Assembly: GCA_003219175.1 (NCBI GenBank)
Contig: QHPU01000043.1
Coordinates: forward strand, 1-51,779
Source of the DNA: Verrucomicrobiota bacterium
GTDB lineage: Bacteria > Verrucomicrobiota > Verrucomicrobiia > Chthoniobacterales > UBA10450
Direction: 5' to 3'
Length of the DNA: 51,779 nt
Shown: positions 1-7,296 of the stretch, piece by piece
Layout of the letters: each line of letters opens with the position of its first letter
Numbering within the stretch: the first letter of the stretch is position 1
Made by a program: the position numbers and the translations under genes
The notes under the pieces: generated by a model
Told to the model about the DNA's origin: nothing
Seen by the model: only the letters and a program-made list of their open reading frames with translations
Databases searched by the model: none

Positions 1-1143
1 ATTCTCGAGTTCACCGTGCGCCGGGCCAAGAGCGAGGAAGCCTACTCGGTGGATGTGAACTACGATGGATTGATCAACGACATCAATGAGGGCGATACCG
101 TTCTGGTTGATAATGGAGTGATTCATCTCCTCGTCCTGGAGAAACGCGAGAATCGCATTCGTTGCAAAGTGATTACGCCTGGAACGCTGGGCTCGCGACG
201 ACACATTAATCTGCCGGGTGTGCGAGTTAATTTGCCACCGCTGACCCAAAAAGATCTCGAAGACGTCGCGCTGGGAGTGGAAATGGACGTGGACTTCATC
301 GCCTTGAGCTTCGTGCGTCAGCGGAGTGATCTGGAGGAGTTGCGGAAATTACTGGCGCAAAAAGGAAGCAAAGCCCAGGTCATGGCGAAGGTCGAGGATC
401 AGTCCGCTGTCCGCTTGATCCACGAGATCATCGCGTCGGCCGATGCCATCATGGTGGCGCGCGGCGATCTCGGGATCGAATGCCCAATCGAGGAGTTGCC
501 GATCATTCAGCGAAAAATCGTGAAACTTTGTGCGCGACTGGGAAAACCGGTGGTGGTTGCGACGCATATGCTGGAATCGATGATCCACAATCCTCTCCCG
601 ACCCGCGCGGAAATTACCGATGTAGCCAACGCGGTTTTCGAGCAAGCCGATGCCATCATGTTGAGTGGAGAAACCAGCCTCGGGGATTATCCGGTAGAAT
701 GCGTGCGCGTTTTGAATCGAGTCGCACTGCGGATTGAGCGCAGCGGCGGTGCCGGTTACGCCAAAGCTGCTGTGCTCGAAGATGCGCGACAAAAGACGGT
801 CGCGTCTGCTGTCGTCCTGGCCAATTCATTGCCGCGCGCAAAAATCATTGTTTTCACCAGACACGGCACAATGGCGCATAACACTTCGAATCTGCGACCA
901 GAATATGCCACCATTTTTGCTTTCACCCCAAGTGAGGAAGTGCGACGCCAGCTGGCCCTTTGCTGGGGAGTGTGTCCGGTGCGGATAAAATTTTCCGATG
1001 ATCCGAGCGCAACCATCGAAGCGGCCGAAAAATATCTGCGGGATGCAGGGTTGACTTCGCCCGGTGACAATCTGGTGATCATCAGCGATCTGCGCGCAGG
1101 CGAGGCGCTGGTGGACACAGTGCAATTGCGAATCGCGCGATGA
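1..1143 (+). CDS. pyk: Pyruvate kinase, 5'-truncated by the window edge
   Basis: The enzyme converts phosphoenolpyruvate and ADP to pyruvate and ATP in glycolysis. The reading frame is open from base 1, so the start and the N-terminal part of the barrel lie outside the window and about 380 residues are visible. The sequence runs through the end of the B domain, then the barrel segments FIALSFVR, MAKVED, the substrate/Mg loop IMVARGDLGIE, ATHMLESM (usually ATQMLESM) and IMLSGETS. It ends with the C-terminal domain (KIIVFTRHGTMAHNTSNLRP). Each of these is a standard pyruvate kinase signature. The GTG at base 16 is internal and not the real start. The stop is TGA at 1141. The REP-like element downstream begins within 25 bases. 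Confidence 0.96.
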   Translation: MLEFTVRRAKSEEAYSVDVNYDGLINDINEGDTVLVDNGVIHLLVLEKRENRIRCKVITPGTLGSRRHINLPGVRVNLPPLTQKDLEDVALGVEMDVDFIALSFVRQRSDLEELRKLLAQKGSKAQVMAKVEDQSAVRLIHEIIASADAIMVARGDLGIECPIEELPIIQRKIVKLCARLGKPVVVATHMLESMIHNPLPTRAEITDVANAVFEQADAIMLSGETSLGDYPVECVRVLNRVALRIERSGGAGYAKAAVLEDARQKTVASAVVLANSLPRAKIIVFTRHGTMAHNTSNLRPEYATIFAFTPSEEVRRQLALCWGVCPVRIKFSDDPSATIEAAEKYLRDAGLTSPGDNLVIISDLRAGEALVDTVQLRIAR

Positions 1144-1164
1144 ATAAATCCGCCCTTTACATCG

Positions 1165-1281
1165 AAAGCGATGCGAGGACGCATCGCACTCCAAAGCACT
1201 GTGTGCGAAATCCACGGCGGCCTCTATTCTTTTTCGCGGTAGCTTAGGGAGTAGAATGCGCACGCCTCCTCGTGTCGCTTT
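1165..1281. repeat. Left REP-pair (BIME-like) element flanking the RAYT gene
   Basis: The element begins with a perfect hairpin at 1168-1187: arms GCGATGCG and CGCATCGC with loop AGGA. It ends with an inverted, diverged copy of the same motif; the reverse complement of the 3' end near 1265-1281 reads AAAGCGACACGAGGAGG. The whole 117 bp is repeated in the same orientation at 1868-1982. Paired inverted REPs either side of a RAYT gene are the expected arrangement for this transposase family. Confidence 0.8.
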
Positions 1282-1331
1282 GGGAACGCTAAAAGACTTC
1301 GCGAAAGAAGTGCATGTGATAGCAAATTCGC

Positions 1332-1847
1332 ATGCGGGAGAGGTGGCCCCACGCGCCACCACATCATTTAACGCCTCACGGCACTTACATGATCACGGCC
1401 GCAACGCTGTATCGAAAACCGCTCTTTGATTCTCATGGCAAACTGGATCTCTTGCGCGATACAACTTTGGCGCTTGCCAAAAGCTACGCGCTCATTCTGC
1501 AAGCATGGGCGTTTTTCCCTAATGATTATCATCTCGTGGTCAGCTTCGAAAACGCGACGACAGCGCATCGTGATTTCGTGCGCCATTTGCACCGCGAACT
1601 GGCGATCCGACTCAACCGCATTGATGGCGCTGCCGGCCGGGGAGTGATGTATGAGTTCTGGGACACTCACTTAACCTTCGAGAAATCATGGCTCGCGCGA
1701 TTGAACTACGTCCATCAGAATCCGGTGAAACACAGCCTGGTTCCGCTGGCCAATCAGTACCCGTGGTGTTCGGCCGCCTGGTTTGAAACCAGTGCCCGAG
1801 CCGGCTTTGTAAAATCGGTTTACTCATTCAAGACCGATCGGGTTTAG
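1332..1847 (+). CDS. REP-associated tyrosine transposase (RAYT, Y1_Tnp/IS200-like)
   Basis: This is a 171-residue protein of the single-domain Y1 transposase family that processes single-stranded REP hairpins. Family signatures are HHLTPHGTYMITAATLYRK near the N-terminus, the HUH region at residues 61-70 (AFFPNDYHLV is recognisable), and NYVHQNPVKHSLV around residues 125-137, whose Y126 is the likely nucleophile. The C-terminus NQYPWCSAAWFE is also typical. Oddity: the usual N-H-Y-H metal-binding motif reads N-D65-Y-H67, so the first histidine is aspartate, one C-to-G change away from CAT. The enzyme may be weakened or dead. The gene stands alone between two direct copies of a REP-pair element, which supports the assignment. 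The ATG at 1332 was chosen; an internal ATG at 1389 would remove part of the conserved start. Confidence 0.88.
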   Translation: MRERWPHAPPHHLTPHGTYMITAATLYRKPLFDSHGKLDLLRDTTLALAKSYALILQAWAFFPNDYHLVVSFENATTAHRDFVRHLHRELAIRLNRIDGAAGRGVMYEFWDTHLTFEKSWLARLNYVHQNPVKHSLVPLANQYPWCSAAWFETSARAGFVKSVYSFKTDRV

Positions 1848-1867
1848 CGCCCGACGATTTCTAAGCG

Positions 1868-1982
1868 CAAGCAATGCGAGGACGCATCGTACTCCCAAAG
1901 CACTGCGTGCGAAATCCACAGGGGGACGCCCATTCTTTTTTGCGGCAGCTTTTGGAGTGCGCACACATCCTCGCGTCGCTTT
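1868..1982. repeat. Right REP-pair (BIME-like) element flanking the RAYT gene
   Basis: This is a direct repeat of 1165-1281, about 115 bp and aligning nearly end to end (shared blocks include ATGCGAGGACGCATCG, AAAGCACTG and GTGCGAAATCCAC). The leading hairpin at 1874-1887 is ATGCG-AGGA-CGCAT. The trailing inverted motif, on the other strand, reads AAAGCGACGCGAGGATGTG. Confidence 0.8.
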
Positions 1983-1990
1983 GACCGCAA

Positions 1991-2018
1991 AAAACGCGCG
2001 GATTGCTCCGCGCGTTTT
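1991..2018 (-). terminator. Rho-independent terminator of the sigma factor gene
   Basis: A perfect 12-bp stem (AAAACGCGCGGA, loop TTGC, TCCGCGCGTTTT) lies 24 bases past the stop of the minus-strand sigma gene. On the minus strand the stem ends in a run of six T. It may also serve the plus strand, where the stem ends in four T. Confidence 0.85.
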
Positions 2019-2042
2019 CCCCTCGTACCCCTTAACTGAAAC

Positions 2043-2918
2043 TTACGCCTCGACCGGCATCTCCAGGTCGATGTCGATAGGTCGCTCTTTTTTAGCCAGC
2101 GCGCGACGCAACTTCGACAGCGCAATGTTTTGCAACTGGCGAATACGCTCGCGCGTTACCCCAAATTTCTTCCCGACTTCCTCGAGCGTCTTGGGCTTGC
2201 CGCCATCGAGCCCGAAGCGGGAGAAGATGATTTTGCGTTCGCGATCGTCGAGCACTTCGAGCAAACCGCCCACTTCATTACGCAGATTTTTGTCGCGCAA
2301 GAGTTCGAACGGCGTCATCGCTTCCTCGTCGCCGACGATTTCACCGAACTCAGTAGAATCATCATCACTGATTGGTGCATCCAATGAGGCCGGCCGGATC
2401 GAAACCGTCTTTAACTGCGAAACTTTTCCAGCGGCAATGCCGATTTCCTCGCCGAGCTCGTCATCGGTCGGTTCGCGGCCGAGTTCTTCGCTCATTTGCA
2501 AAGAGACACGGCGCATCTTCGAAATTTTGTCGACCAGATGCACCGGCAAACGAATCGTCTTCGATTGATTGGCGAGCGCGCGCTTGATCGATTGCTTGAT
2601 CCACCACGCCGCATAAGTCGAAAGTTTTCCGCCTTTCGCCGGATCGAAGCGTTCGACCGCTTTCATCAGGCCGATGTTTCCCTCCGAAATCAAATCCAGT
2701 AGCGGCAATCCAAGGTTCGCGTAATCATGCGCGATCTTCACCACCAAACGCAGATTCGAACGAATCATCAGGGCGCGAGCTTCCTTGTCGCCGCGCTTAA
2801 TTTTGGCGGCGAGTTCAATCTCCTGTTGCGGGGTGAGCAGCGGAATTTGCCCGATCTCCCGCAGGTAAATCTTTATTCCTGTATCGCTATCTTCAGCAGC
2901 CATAAAACTTTTTTTCAT
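2043..2918 (-). CDS. RNA polymerase sigma-70 factor, RpoD/SigA type
   Basis: This cytoplasmic protein (291 residues) directs core RNA polymerase to -35/-10 promoters. Visible in order are region 1.2 (IKIYLREIGQIPLLTPQQE, residues about 14-33), region 2 with NLRLVVKIAHDY, GLPLLDLISEGNIGL and STYAAWWIKQSIKRA, region 3 (ISKMRRVSLQMSEELGREPT) and region 4 with TLEEVGKKFGVTRERIRQLQ near the C-terminus. Region 1.1 and the non-conserved insert of large primary sigmas are absent, so this is a short group 1/2 factor; whether it is the primary housekeeping sigma cannot be decided here. The ATG at 2918 was preferred to the TTG one codon upstream; an ATG at 2903 is also possible. The gene is monocistronic with its own terminator. 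It is not the sigma-54 needed by the regulator encoded further on. Confidence 0.93.
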   Translation of the reverse strand: MKKSFMAAEDSDTGIKIYLREIGQIPLLTPQQEIELAAKIKRGDKEARALMIRSNLRLVVKIAHDYANLGLPLLDLISEGNIGLMKAVERFDPAKGGKLSTYAAWWIKQSIKRALANQSKTIRLPVHLVDKISKMRRVSLQMSEELGREPTDDELGEEIGIAAGKVSQLKTVSIRPASLDAPISDDDSTEFGEIVGDEEAMTPFELLRDKNLRNEVGGLLEVLDDRERKIIFSRFGLDGGKPKTLEEVGKKFGVTRERIRQLQNIALSKLRRALAKKERPIDIDLEMPVEA

Positions 2919-3481
2919 CAACGTGCACCGGGGGCAGGGTATGCATTTTCCGACACATTACGGGTCGAAGGTCGTTCCTTAATCGCAGCATTTATCACGC
3001 GCGAAAACAGTTAACAAGGTTAAATATTCGCATTTCTGACACTTCCCGGATGTATTTCGTTCAATTAGACGCTTCCTTTTGAATTAGAGATACTTAGGTG
3101 CTATGGAAATTTGAAAATTCTGTGCGCTTTTTGATCTCAAAACAACGCGATTCGCGGCCTTTTCAAGAGTTCGGGGCGGAAAGGCGCGTCAAAAGTTCCC
3201 TTTTTGGGTTCGATTTTCCCCTGCCGCGCCAAACCCACGCGTAACTCCTATATATATAGTCTACGCTTCGACGTTCGCGAATGAGCGTTCGAGGGTGCGC
3301 CTAGAACCAACCCCGGCGGAGAGGCATACTTCTGCATGTCCCGGACACGGTCCGAGCCGGACTGGCGTTAGAGCGCGTCCCTCTGTCTGCATCGCGTTTT
3401 CTGCGCCGACGTTCCGTGTTCGGCGTTGAATCCACAATTTGTCTCTTTTCCCCGGAAAATTTCTCTGCCAACCTCGCGCAG
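2919..3481. other. Divergent intergenic region, no gene seen (563 bp)
   Basis: This separates the minus-strand sigma gene from the plus-strand comM-like gene and should hold both promoters. It is AT-rich near 3010-3125. It contains a perfect 12-bp palindrome CTATATATATAG at 3248-3259 and one copy of a 20-bp sequence found again at 49362. I see no convincing reading frame, tRNA or known RNA. The long spacing could hide a leader RNA. Confidence 0.5.
3348..3367. repeat. 20-bp dispersed repeat, copy 1
   Basis: The 20 bases CGGTCCGAGCCGGACTGGCG recur exactly at 49362-49381. The core GTCCG-AGC-CGGAC forms a small hairpin. Both copies are upstream of plus-strand genes. Confidence 0.6.
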
Positions 3482-5017
3482 ATGCTCGCGAAGATTTATT
3501 CCGCCGCGGTTTTTGGCGTTGATGCCTACGAGGTCGAAATCGAGGTCAACGCCGCCGGTGGACTGTCGGCAATTGTTGTGGTGGGGCTGCCCGATGCTGC
3601 GGTCAAGGAAAGTAAGGATCGCGTCACCACTGCCGTTTCCAACAGTGGATATTACTGGCCGCGCGGGCGCACCACAGTGAACCTCGCGCCGGCTGACATT
3701 CGAAAAGAAGGACCAAGTTTCGATCTGCCGATTGCGCTTGGAATGATCGCGTGCAGTCAGGAAACGGACACTGCAAAATTTTCGCAATACAGTTTTGTCG
3801 GCGAACTGGCGCTCGATGGAGCGGTGCGTCCAGTGAAAGGAGTGTTACCGGTGGCGATTGAAGCGCGGAAGCGCCGGAAAAAGGCACTCTTTGTTCCGGA
3901 AGCAAACGCGCAAGAGGCCGCGATGGTGAAAGGAATCGCGGTCTACGGGGTGCGAAATTTGCGCGAAACATTTGCGTTTCTGATTGGCGAATGCTCGCTG
4001 CAACCCACCCGCGGCGATCTCGACAAATTTTTCGCTGTTCATCAAAATTACGATGTCGATTTTGCCGACGTGAAAGGCCAGGGACACGTCAAGCGCGCTT
4101 TGGAAGTGGCGGTGGCCGGCGGTCACAACATTCTCATGATCGGCCCGCCTGGGTCGGGCAAATCGATGTTGTCAAAACGAATCGCCACGATCATTCCGCC
4201 GACGTCGCTCGAAGAAGCAATCGAGACGACGAAAATCCACAGCATTGCTGGATTACTTACGTCTGAGCAATCTTTCGTGCCGACGCGCCCGTTCCGTTCG
4301 CCGCATCACACGATTAGCGATATCGGTCTGCTCGGCGGTGGAGCGATCCCGAATCCGGGCGAAGTGAGCCTTGCTCATAATGGTGTCCTCTTTCTCGATG
4401 AACTGCCGGAGTTTCATCGCTCGACGCTGGAAGTGATGCGCCAGCCGCTGGAGGATGGACGCGTCACTGTTTCGCGTGCCGCCGGCAGCGTCACGTTCCC
4501 GAGCGAGTTCATGCTAGTGGCGGCCATGAATCCGTGCCCATGCGGTTATTTTGGTGATTTAAAACGCGAATGCCGCTGCAGTCCAGGTCAGGTGCAACGA
4601 TATCGGCAGCGCATATCCGGGCCGTTGCTGGACCGAATCGATCTCCATATCGAAGTGCCTTCGATTGAATATCGCGACATGGCAAGCGAACGGGTGGAGG
4701 AAGCTTCGAACGCAATTCGGGAACGCGTTTCGGCCGCGCGCAAGCGACAGCAAGCGCGTTTCGCTAACGATTCAAAGACAAACTGCAACGCGCGGATGGG
4801 AACGAAGCATTTAAAGCAATGGTGCAAACTGGATTGGGAATCGCAGGAGCTTATTCGCGTGGCCATGACGGAATTGAATCTCAGCGCGCGGGCCTACGAT
4901 CGCATTCTCAAGGTCGCGCGCACGATTGCAGACCTTGCTTCTGCCGACAACATCAGCGGCGAACACGTGAGCGAAGCCATTCAGTATCGCAGCCTTGATC
5001 GCACACTTTGGGTTTGA
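3482..5017 (+). CDS. comM: ComM/YifB-family AAA+ ATPase (Mg-chelatase-like)
   Basis: The family is cytoplasmic, and the characterised member ComM is a hexameric helicase that promotes branch migration during uptake of foreign DNA. The 511 residues match the usual length of about 505-510. An N-terminal lobe ([20 protein letters not shown]) precedes the Walker [12 protein letters not shown] at about residue 220, Walker [11 protein letters not shown] at about 300, the cysteine cluster NPCPCGYFG...[26 protein letters not shown], and the C-terminal Mg-chelatase domain. The start at ATG 3482 was chosen because [22 protein letters not shown] is the conserved family N-terminus; the frame stays open 66 bases further upstream without conserved sequence. 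A sulfotransferase-like gene follows after 8 bases. Confidence 0.95.
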   Translation: MLAKIYSAAVFGVDAYEVEIEVNAAGGLSAIVVVGLPDAAVKESKDRVTTAVSNSGYYWPRGRTTVNLAPADIRKEGPSFDLPIALGMIACSQETDTAKFSQYSFVGELALDGAVRPVKGVLPVAIEARKRRKKALFVPEANAQEAAMVKGIAVYGVRNLRETFAFLIGECSLQPTRGDLDKFFAVHQNYDVDFADVKGQGHVKRALEVAVAGGHNILMIGPPGSGKSMLSKRIATIIPPTSLEEAIETTKIHSIAGLLTSEQSFVPTRPFRSPHHTISDIGLLGGGAIPNPGEVSLAHNGVLFLDELPEFHRSTLEVMRQPLEDGRVTVSRAAGSVTFPSEFMLVAAMNPCPCGYFGDLKRECRCSPGQVQRYRQRISGPLLDRIDLHIEVPSIEYRDMASERVEEASNAIRERVSAARKRQQARFANDSKTNCNARMGTKHLKQWCKLDWESQELIRVAMTELNLSARAYDRILKVARTIADLASADNISGEHVSEAIQYRSLDRTLWV

Positions 5018-5025
5018 GTAAGGGA

Positions 5026-5658
5026 ATGGCTGCGCGGTTCATGGTCATCTCATTTCAACGCAGCGGTTTGAACTGGCTGCGTTATTGCACAGAATATTTC
5101 ACCGGCGTGCGTACGCCGGGGCGCCCGCAAATCATCGCCGAAGGTCGGGTTTTCTTTGACCGGGCGCATGATGTGCGGCGAAAGCCGAAACGGAGCGATT
5201 TCACGGGTTTGTATGATGCAAGTGGGGCGGAGGTTTATGAACGGGTCGCGCTGTTGCTGCGCAATCCATACGCCTGCTTTACTTCGCATTACCTCGGGCG
5301 CAAGGGAGTGAACTTTAAGAAGGGCTTGGAGCACTTTGAAGCCTACGCCAATAACATCAATCAGTTCGATGCTCTAAAGGCGACGAAAGGCGTGTTCTAC
5401 TTCGAAGATTTCGTTAGCAACCAGGAAGGGACATTGCGTTTCCTCGGCTTCTTCGAGATTGATCCCGGCTCGCGACCTTACAATTTTGCCCAAATGATCG
5501 AAGCGTCGCGTGGTTGGTATCGCGGCCATCACGGCCTCTTTGGTGAGCGCGAACGTCCTGAATTGAAAGCAAAAGAGCGTGCCGCAATTTCGCGCATGTT
5601 GAAGCGCGAGCTTGGCGACAAGTTCGAGCGCTATCTCGGACGCTATTCGCTAGACTAA
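5026..5658 (+). CDS. Sulfotransferase-like protein
   Basis: This is a protein of about 210 residues resembling PAPS-dependent sulfotransferases. VISFQRSGLNWLRYC near the N-terminus resembles the 5'-phosphosulfate loop (usually FPKSGTTWL). LLLRNPYACFTSHY resembles the 3'-phosphate motif (RNP..S..SHY), and FEDFVSNQEGTLRFLGFF resembles the later YEDL region. The acceptor cannot be inferred. It is shorter than typical family members (about 250-300), so it may be a minimal or reduced enzyme. The start is uncertain: ATG 5026 follows an AAGGG only one base away, ATG 5041 is the alternative, and a frame-compatible TTG overlaps the preceding gene. It is probably co-transcribed with the comM-like gene and is followed by a strong terminator. 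Confidence 0.72.
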   Translation: MAARFMVISFQRSGLNWLRYCTEYFTGVRTPGRPQIIAEGRVFFDRAHDVRRKPKRSDFTGLYDASGAEVYERVALLLRNPYACFTSHYLGRKGVNFKKGLEHFEAYANNINQFDALKATKGVFYFEDFVSNQEGTLRFLGFFEIDPGSRPYNFAQMIEASRGWYRGHHGLFGERERPELKAKERAAISRMLKRELGDKFERYLGRYSLD

Positions 5659-5660
5659 CG

Positions 5661-5697
5661 AAGCGCGGGGCGACCTAACCTGATCCGCCCCGCGCTT
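5661..5697. terminator. Strong hairpin terminator between convergent genes
   Basis: A perfect 12-bp stem (AAGCGCGGGGCG and CGCCCCGCGCTT) with a 13-base loop is followed by a T-rich run (CTTTCTTTA). It begins two bases after the stop of the sulfotransferase-like gene and sits 32 bp from the stop of the opposing HAF-repeat gene. Confidence 0.85.
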
Positions 5698-5729
5698 TCT
5701 TTACTACTACAAAGGTTTTCTCGCCGCGG

Positions 5730-7046
5730 CTAGTCTACTGGAACTGCCAAATACGCGATTAACGCGCCCGTACTTGGGTCGAGAGCTCTACCTGTAATCT
5801 CTCCCTTATCATTTATGTCTCTTGCGAGTAGGAGAATGCCAGAATAGCTGCCTTTGGAATCATTGAGGTCTGTAGGGTAAGCACCGTGATTCCAAATGAC
5901 GGCGCGACAATCGGTCTGCCCCGCATCGCATGAGACACCGACTACCTGGCCCGCTTCGTTAATACCGTAGGCCTCACTATCGACATGTTGCGGTGTGCGT
6001 CCTTTCAAAGGCTTCAGGGGTCTGATGCCGTCCTCCCGCGTCCACTTGAAAGCGTGTAAGACGTCGCCGTCAACGAAGGCGGGGTCGCCGGCAAACCCGA
6101 CGACGTCGCCATGTTGATTGATTGCCGTTGGCGTGTTCCACCATTGAGCGGGAAAGGGGCCGATCTCAGTCACCCCACCGTTCTCCCAAAGCACGGCATG
6201 CTTGGCCGAATGCCTTCCAATAGCTTGGTCGCAAGAACCCGAAATGCCCACGATTTGGCCACTGTCATTGATCGCGGTGGCGGCCCCTGAGCTGTCGCCA
6301 GAAACGAGCGGGAGTGCGTGGATTTGATCGGGCGGTCCTAAAGTCCACATGGTCGGGAGAAACTGGAGGACTTGGGTACAGCAACACGATGGGTCATGAA
6401 CGCCATTCTCGGCCCATCCGACTGCTTGACCGAGGTTGTTGGCTCCGGTGGCAAAACCATTATTTCCTCCAGGGAAATTGGGCAGTCCGCGCATTTGTCC
6501 CTGTTGCCAAACGAACCCGAGGTTGATATAGCCGACGTTGTTGGGGGTACTGTAGAAAAATGCGCTACTCCAACTCTCGCCCAGCGGCTCCGGGTGGGCA
6601 GTTTGGGAAATACCCACGATGACTCCCGCGGTATTTTTCACCCTCCACGTGACACTGCTATTTGGTCCACCAAGGGTGCCAAGGTCAGTTAGCGTACTGT
6701 TTCGCCACAGAATAGCGTGCCGGTCCCTGTTCGGCATTCTGGAATAGCCTGCCGCCCAGCTTTGGTTATTAATACTGTTTCCTCCGCTACTAGTTCCGCC
6801 GAGTGAAGGAAGTGTAGATACATTGTATTGCGTCTTTGACCTGGCCGCAGGCTGTGTCTGTGCCGCAGCGTTCTGCCCAAAGGCCAGCGCTGCGCCGCGA
6901 AGTGCGACGAGGATGATTAGCAAAAGAATCCATCCACTGTAATCACGGTCTACGGCATAGTGAGCCGAATACGGCCTGGGTTCTCTGCCCGAGAGCGGCT
7001 CCACGGAGGGAGAATGAGAGTTAAGGAGTTGTTTTGGTGTCGTCAT
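5730..7046 (-). CDS. HAF-repeat envelope protein
   Basis: The protein (438 residues) is predicted to be exported or membrane-anchored. A hydrophobic segment at about residues 39-56 (WILLLIILVALRGAALAF) follows an unusually long charged N-terminus and precedes AQTQPAA, a possible cleavage region. The rest consists of degenerate repeats of about 40-60 residues with the pattern LGTLGG...A..IN..GQVVG......HAVLW: examples are DLGTLGGPNSS, GANNLGQAVGWA, AINDSGQIVGIS, AINQHGDVVGFA and GINEAGQVVGVS. These are HAF repeats, a beta-propeller-like module of unknown ligand common in soil bacteria. The start ATG 7046 has a good ribosome site (GAGGA, 6-7 bases upstream). It is monocistronic and converges on the 5661 terminator. 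The function is not known. Confidence 0.85.
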   Translation of the reverse strand: MTTPKQLLNSHSPSVEPLSGREPRPYSAHYAVDRDYSGWILLLIILVALRGAALAFGQNAAAQTQPAARSKTQYNVSTLPSLGGTSSGGNSINNQSWAAGYSRMPNRDRHAILWRNSTLTDLGTLGGPNSSVTWRVKNTAGVIVGISQTAHPEPLGESWSSAFFYSTPNNVGYINLGFVWQQGQMRGLPNFPGGNNGFATGANNLGQAVGWAENGVHDPSCCCTQVLQFLPTMWTLGPPDQIHALPLVSGDSSGAATAINDSGQIVGISGSCDQAIGRHSAKHAVLWENGGVTEIGPFPAQWWNTPTAINQHGDVVGFAGDPAFVDGDVLHAFKWTREDGIRPLKPLKGRTPQHVDSEAYGINEAGQVVGVSCDAGQTDCRAVIWNHGAYPTDLNDSKGSYSGILLLARDINDKGEITGRALDPSTGALIAYLAVPVD

Positions 7047-7133
7047 AAATATTTCCTCAGTTAATGAATTGTTTACTGAGTATGTTTTAGAAACTGGCTC
7101 TGATTGAAAAGAGCCACTTCGGGCGTTCGGAGT

Positions 7134-7142
7134 AGACCACTT
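7134..7142 (-). promoter_or_regulatory. Possible third copy of the MocR-region motif, upstream of the HAF gene
   Basis: On the minus strand this reads AAGTGGTCT, nine of the eleven bases repeated at 9004 and 9027. It lies about 88 bp upstream of the HAF-repeat start, where a regulator could act. A nine-base match can arise by chance. Confidence 0.25.
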
Positions 7143-7296
7143 CTGCGACCAAAGCGCAGGACGTTGAATGGTTAGATTATTGAATCGTTAAAGGGGTTTG
7201 TCTGGGGAGCGCACGCTGCTCGCCTGCGCATTTGCGGGCCTCGCCGCAACGCTTTTCAAGAGAAAAGTTCGTGACGTTGTAGCGCTCCGCAGCCGC

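Noticed and set aside
3185-3235. tRNA-like stretch with GGGTTCGATTTTCCCC and GGCGCG...CGCGCC arms
   Set aside because: The putative T stem pairs poorly, there is no D arm or anticodon arm of the right size, and the length between arms is too short.
3416-3481. Upstream extension of the comM-like gene
   Set aside because: The first 22 residues have no family similarity, and [12 protein letters not shown] is the conserved start.
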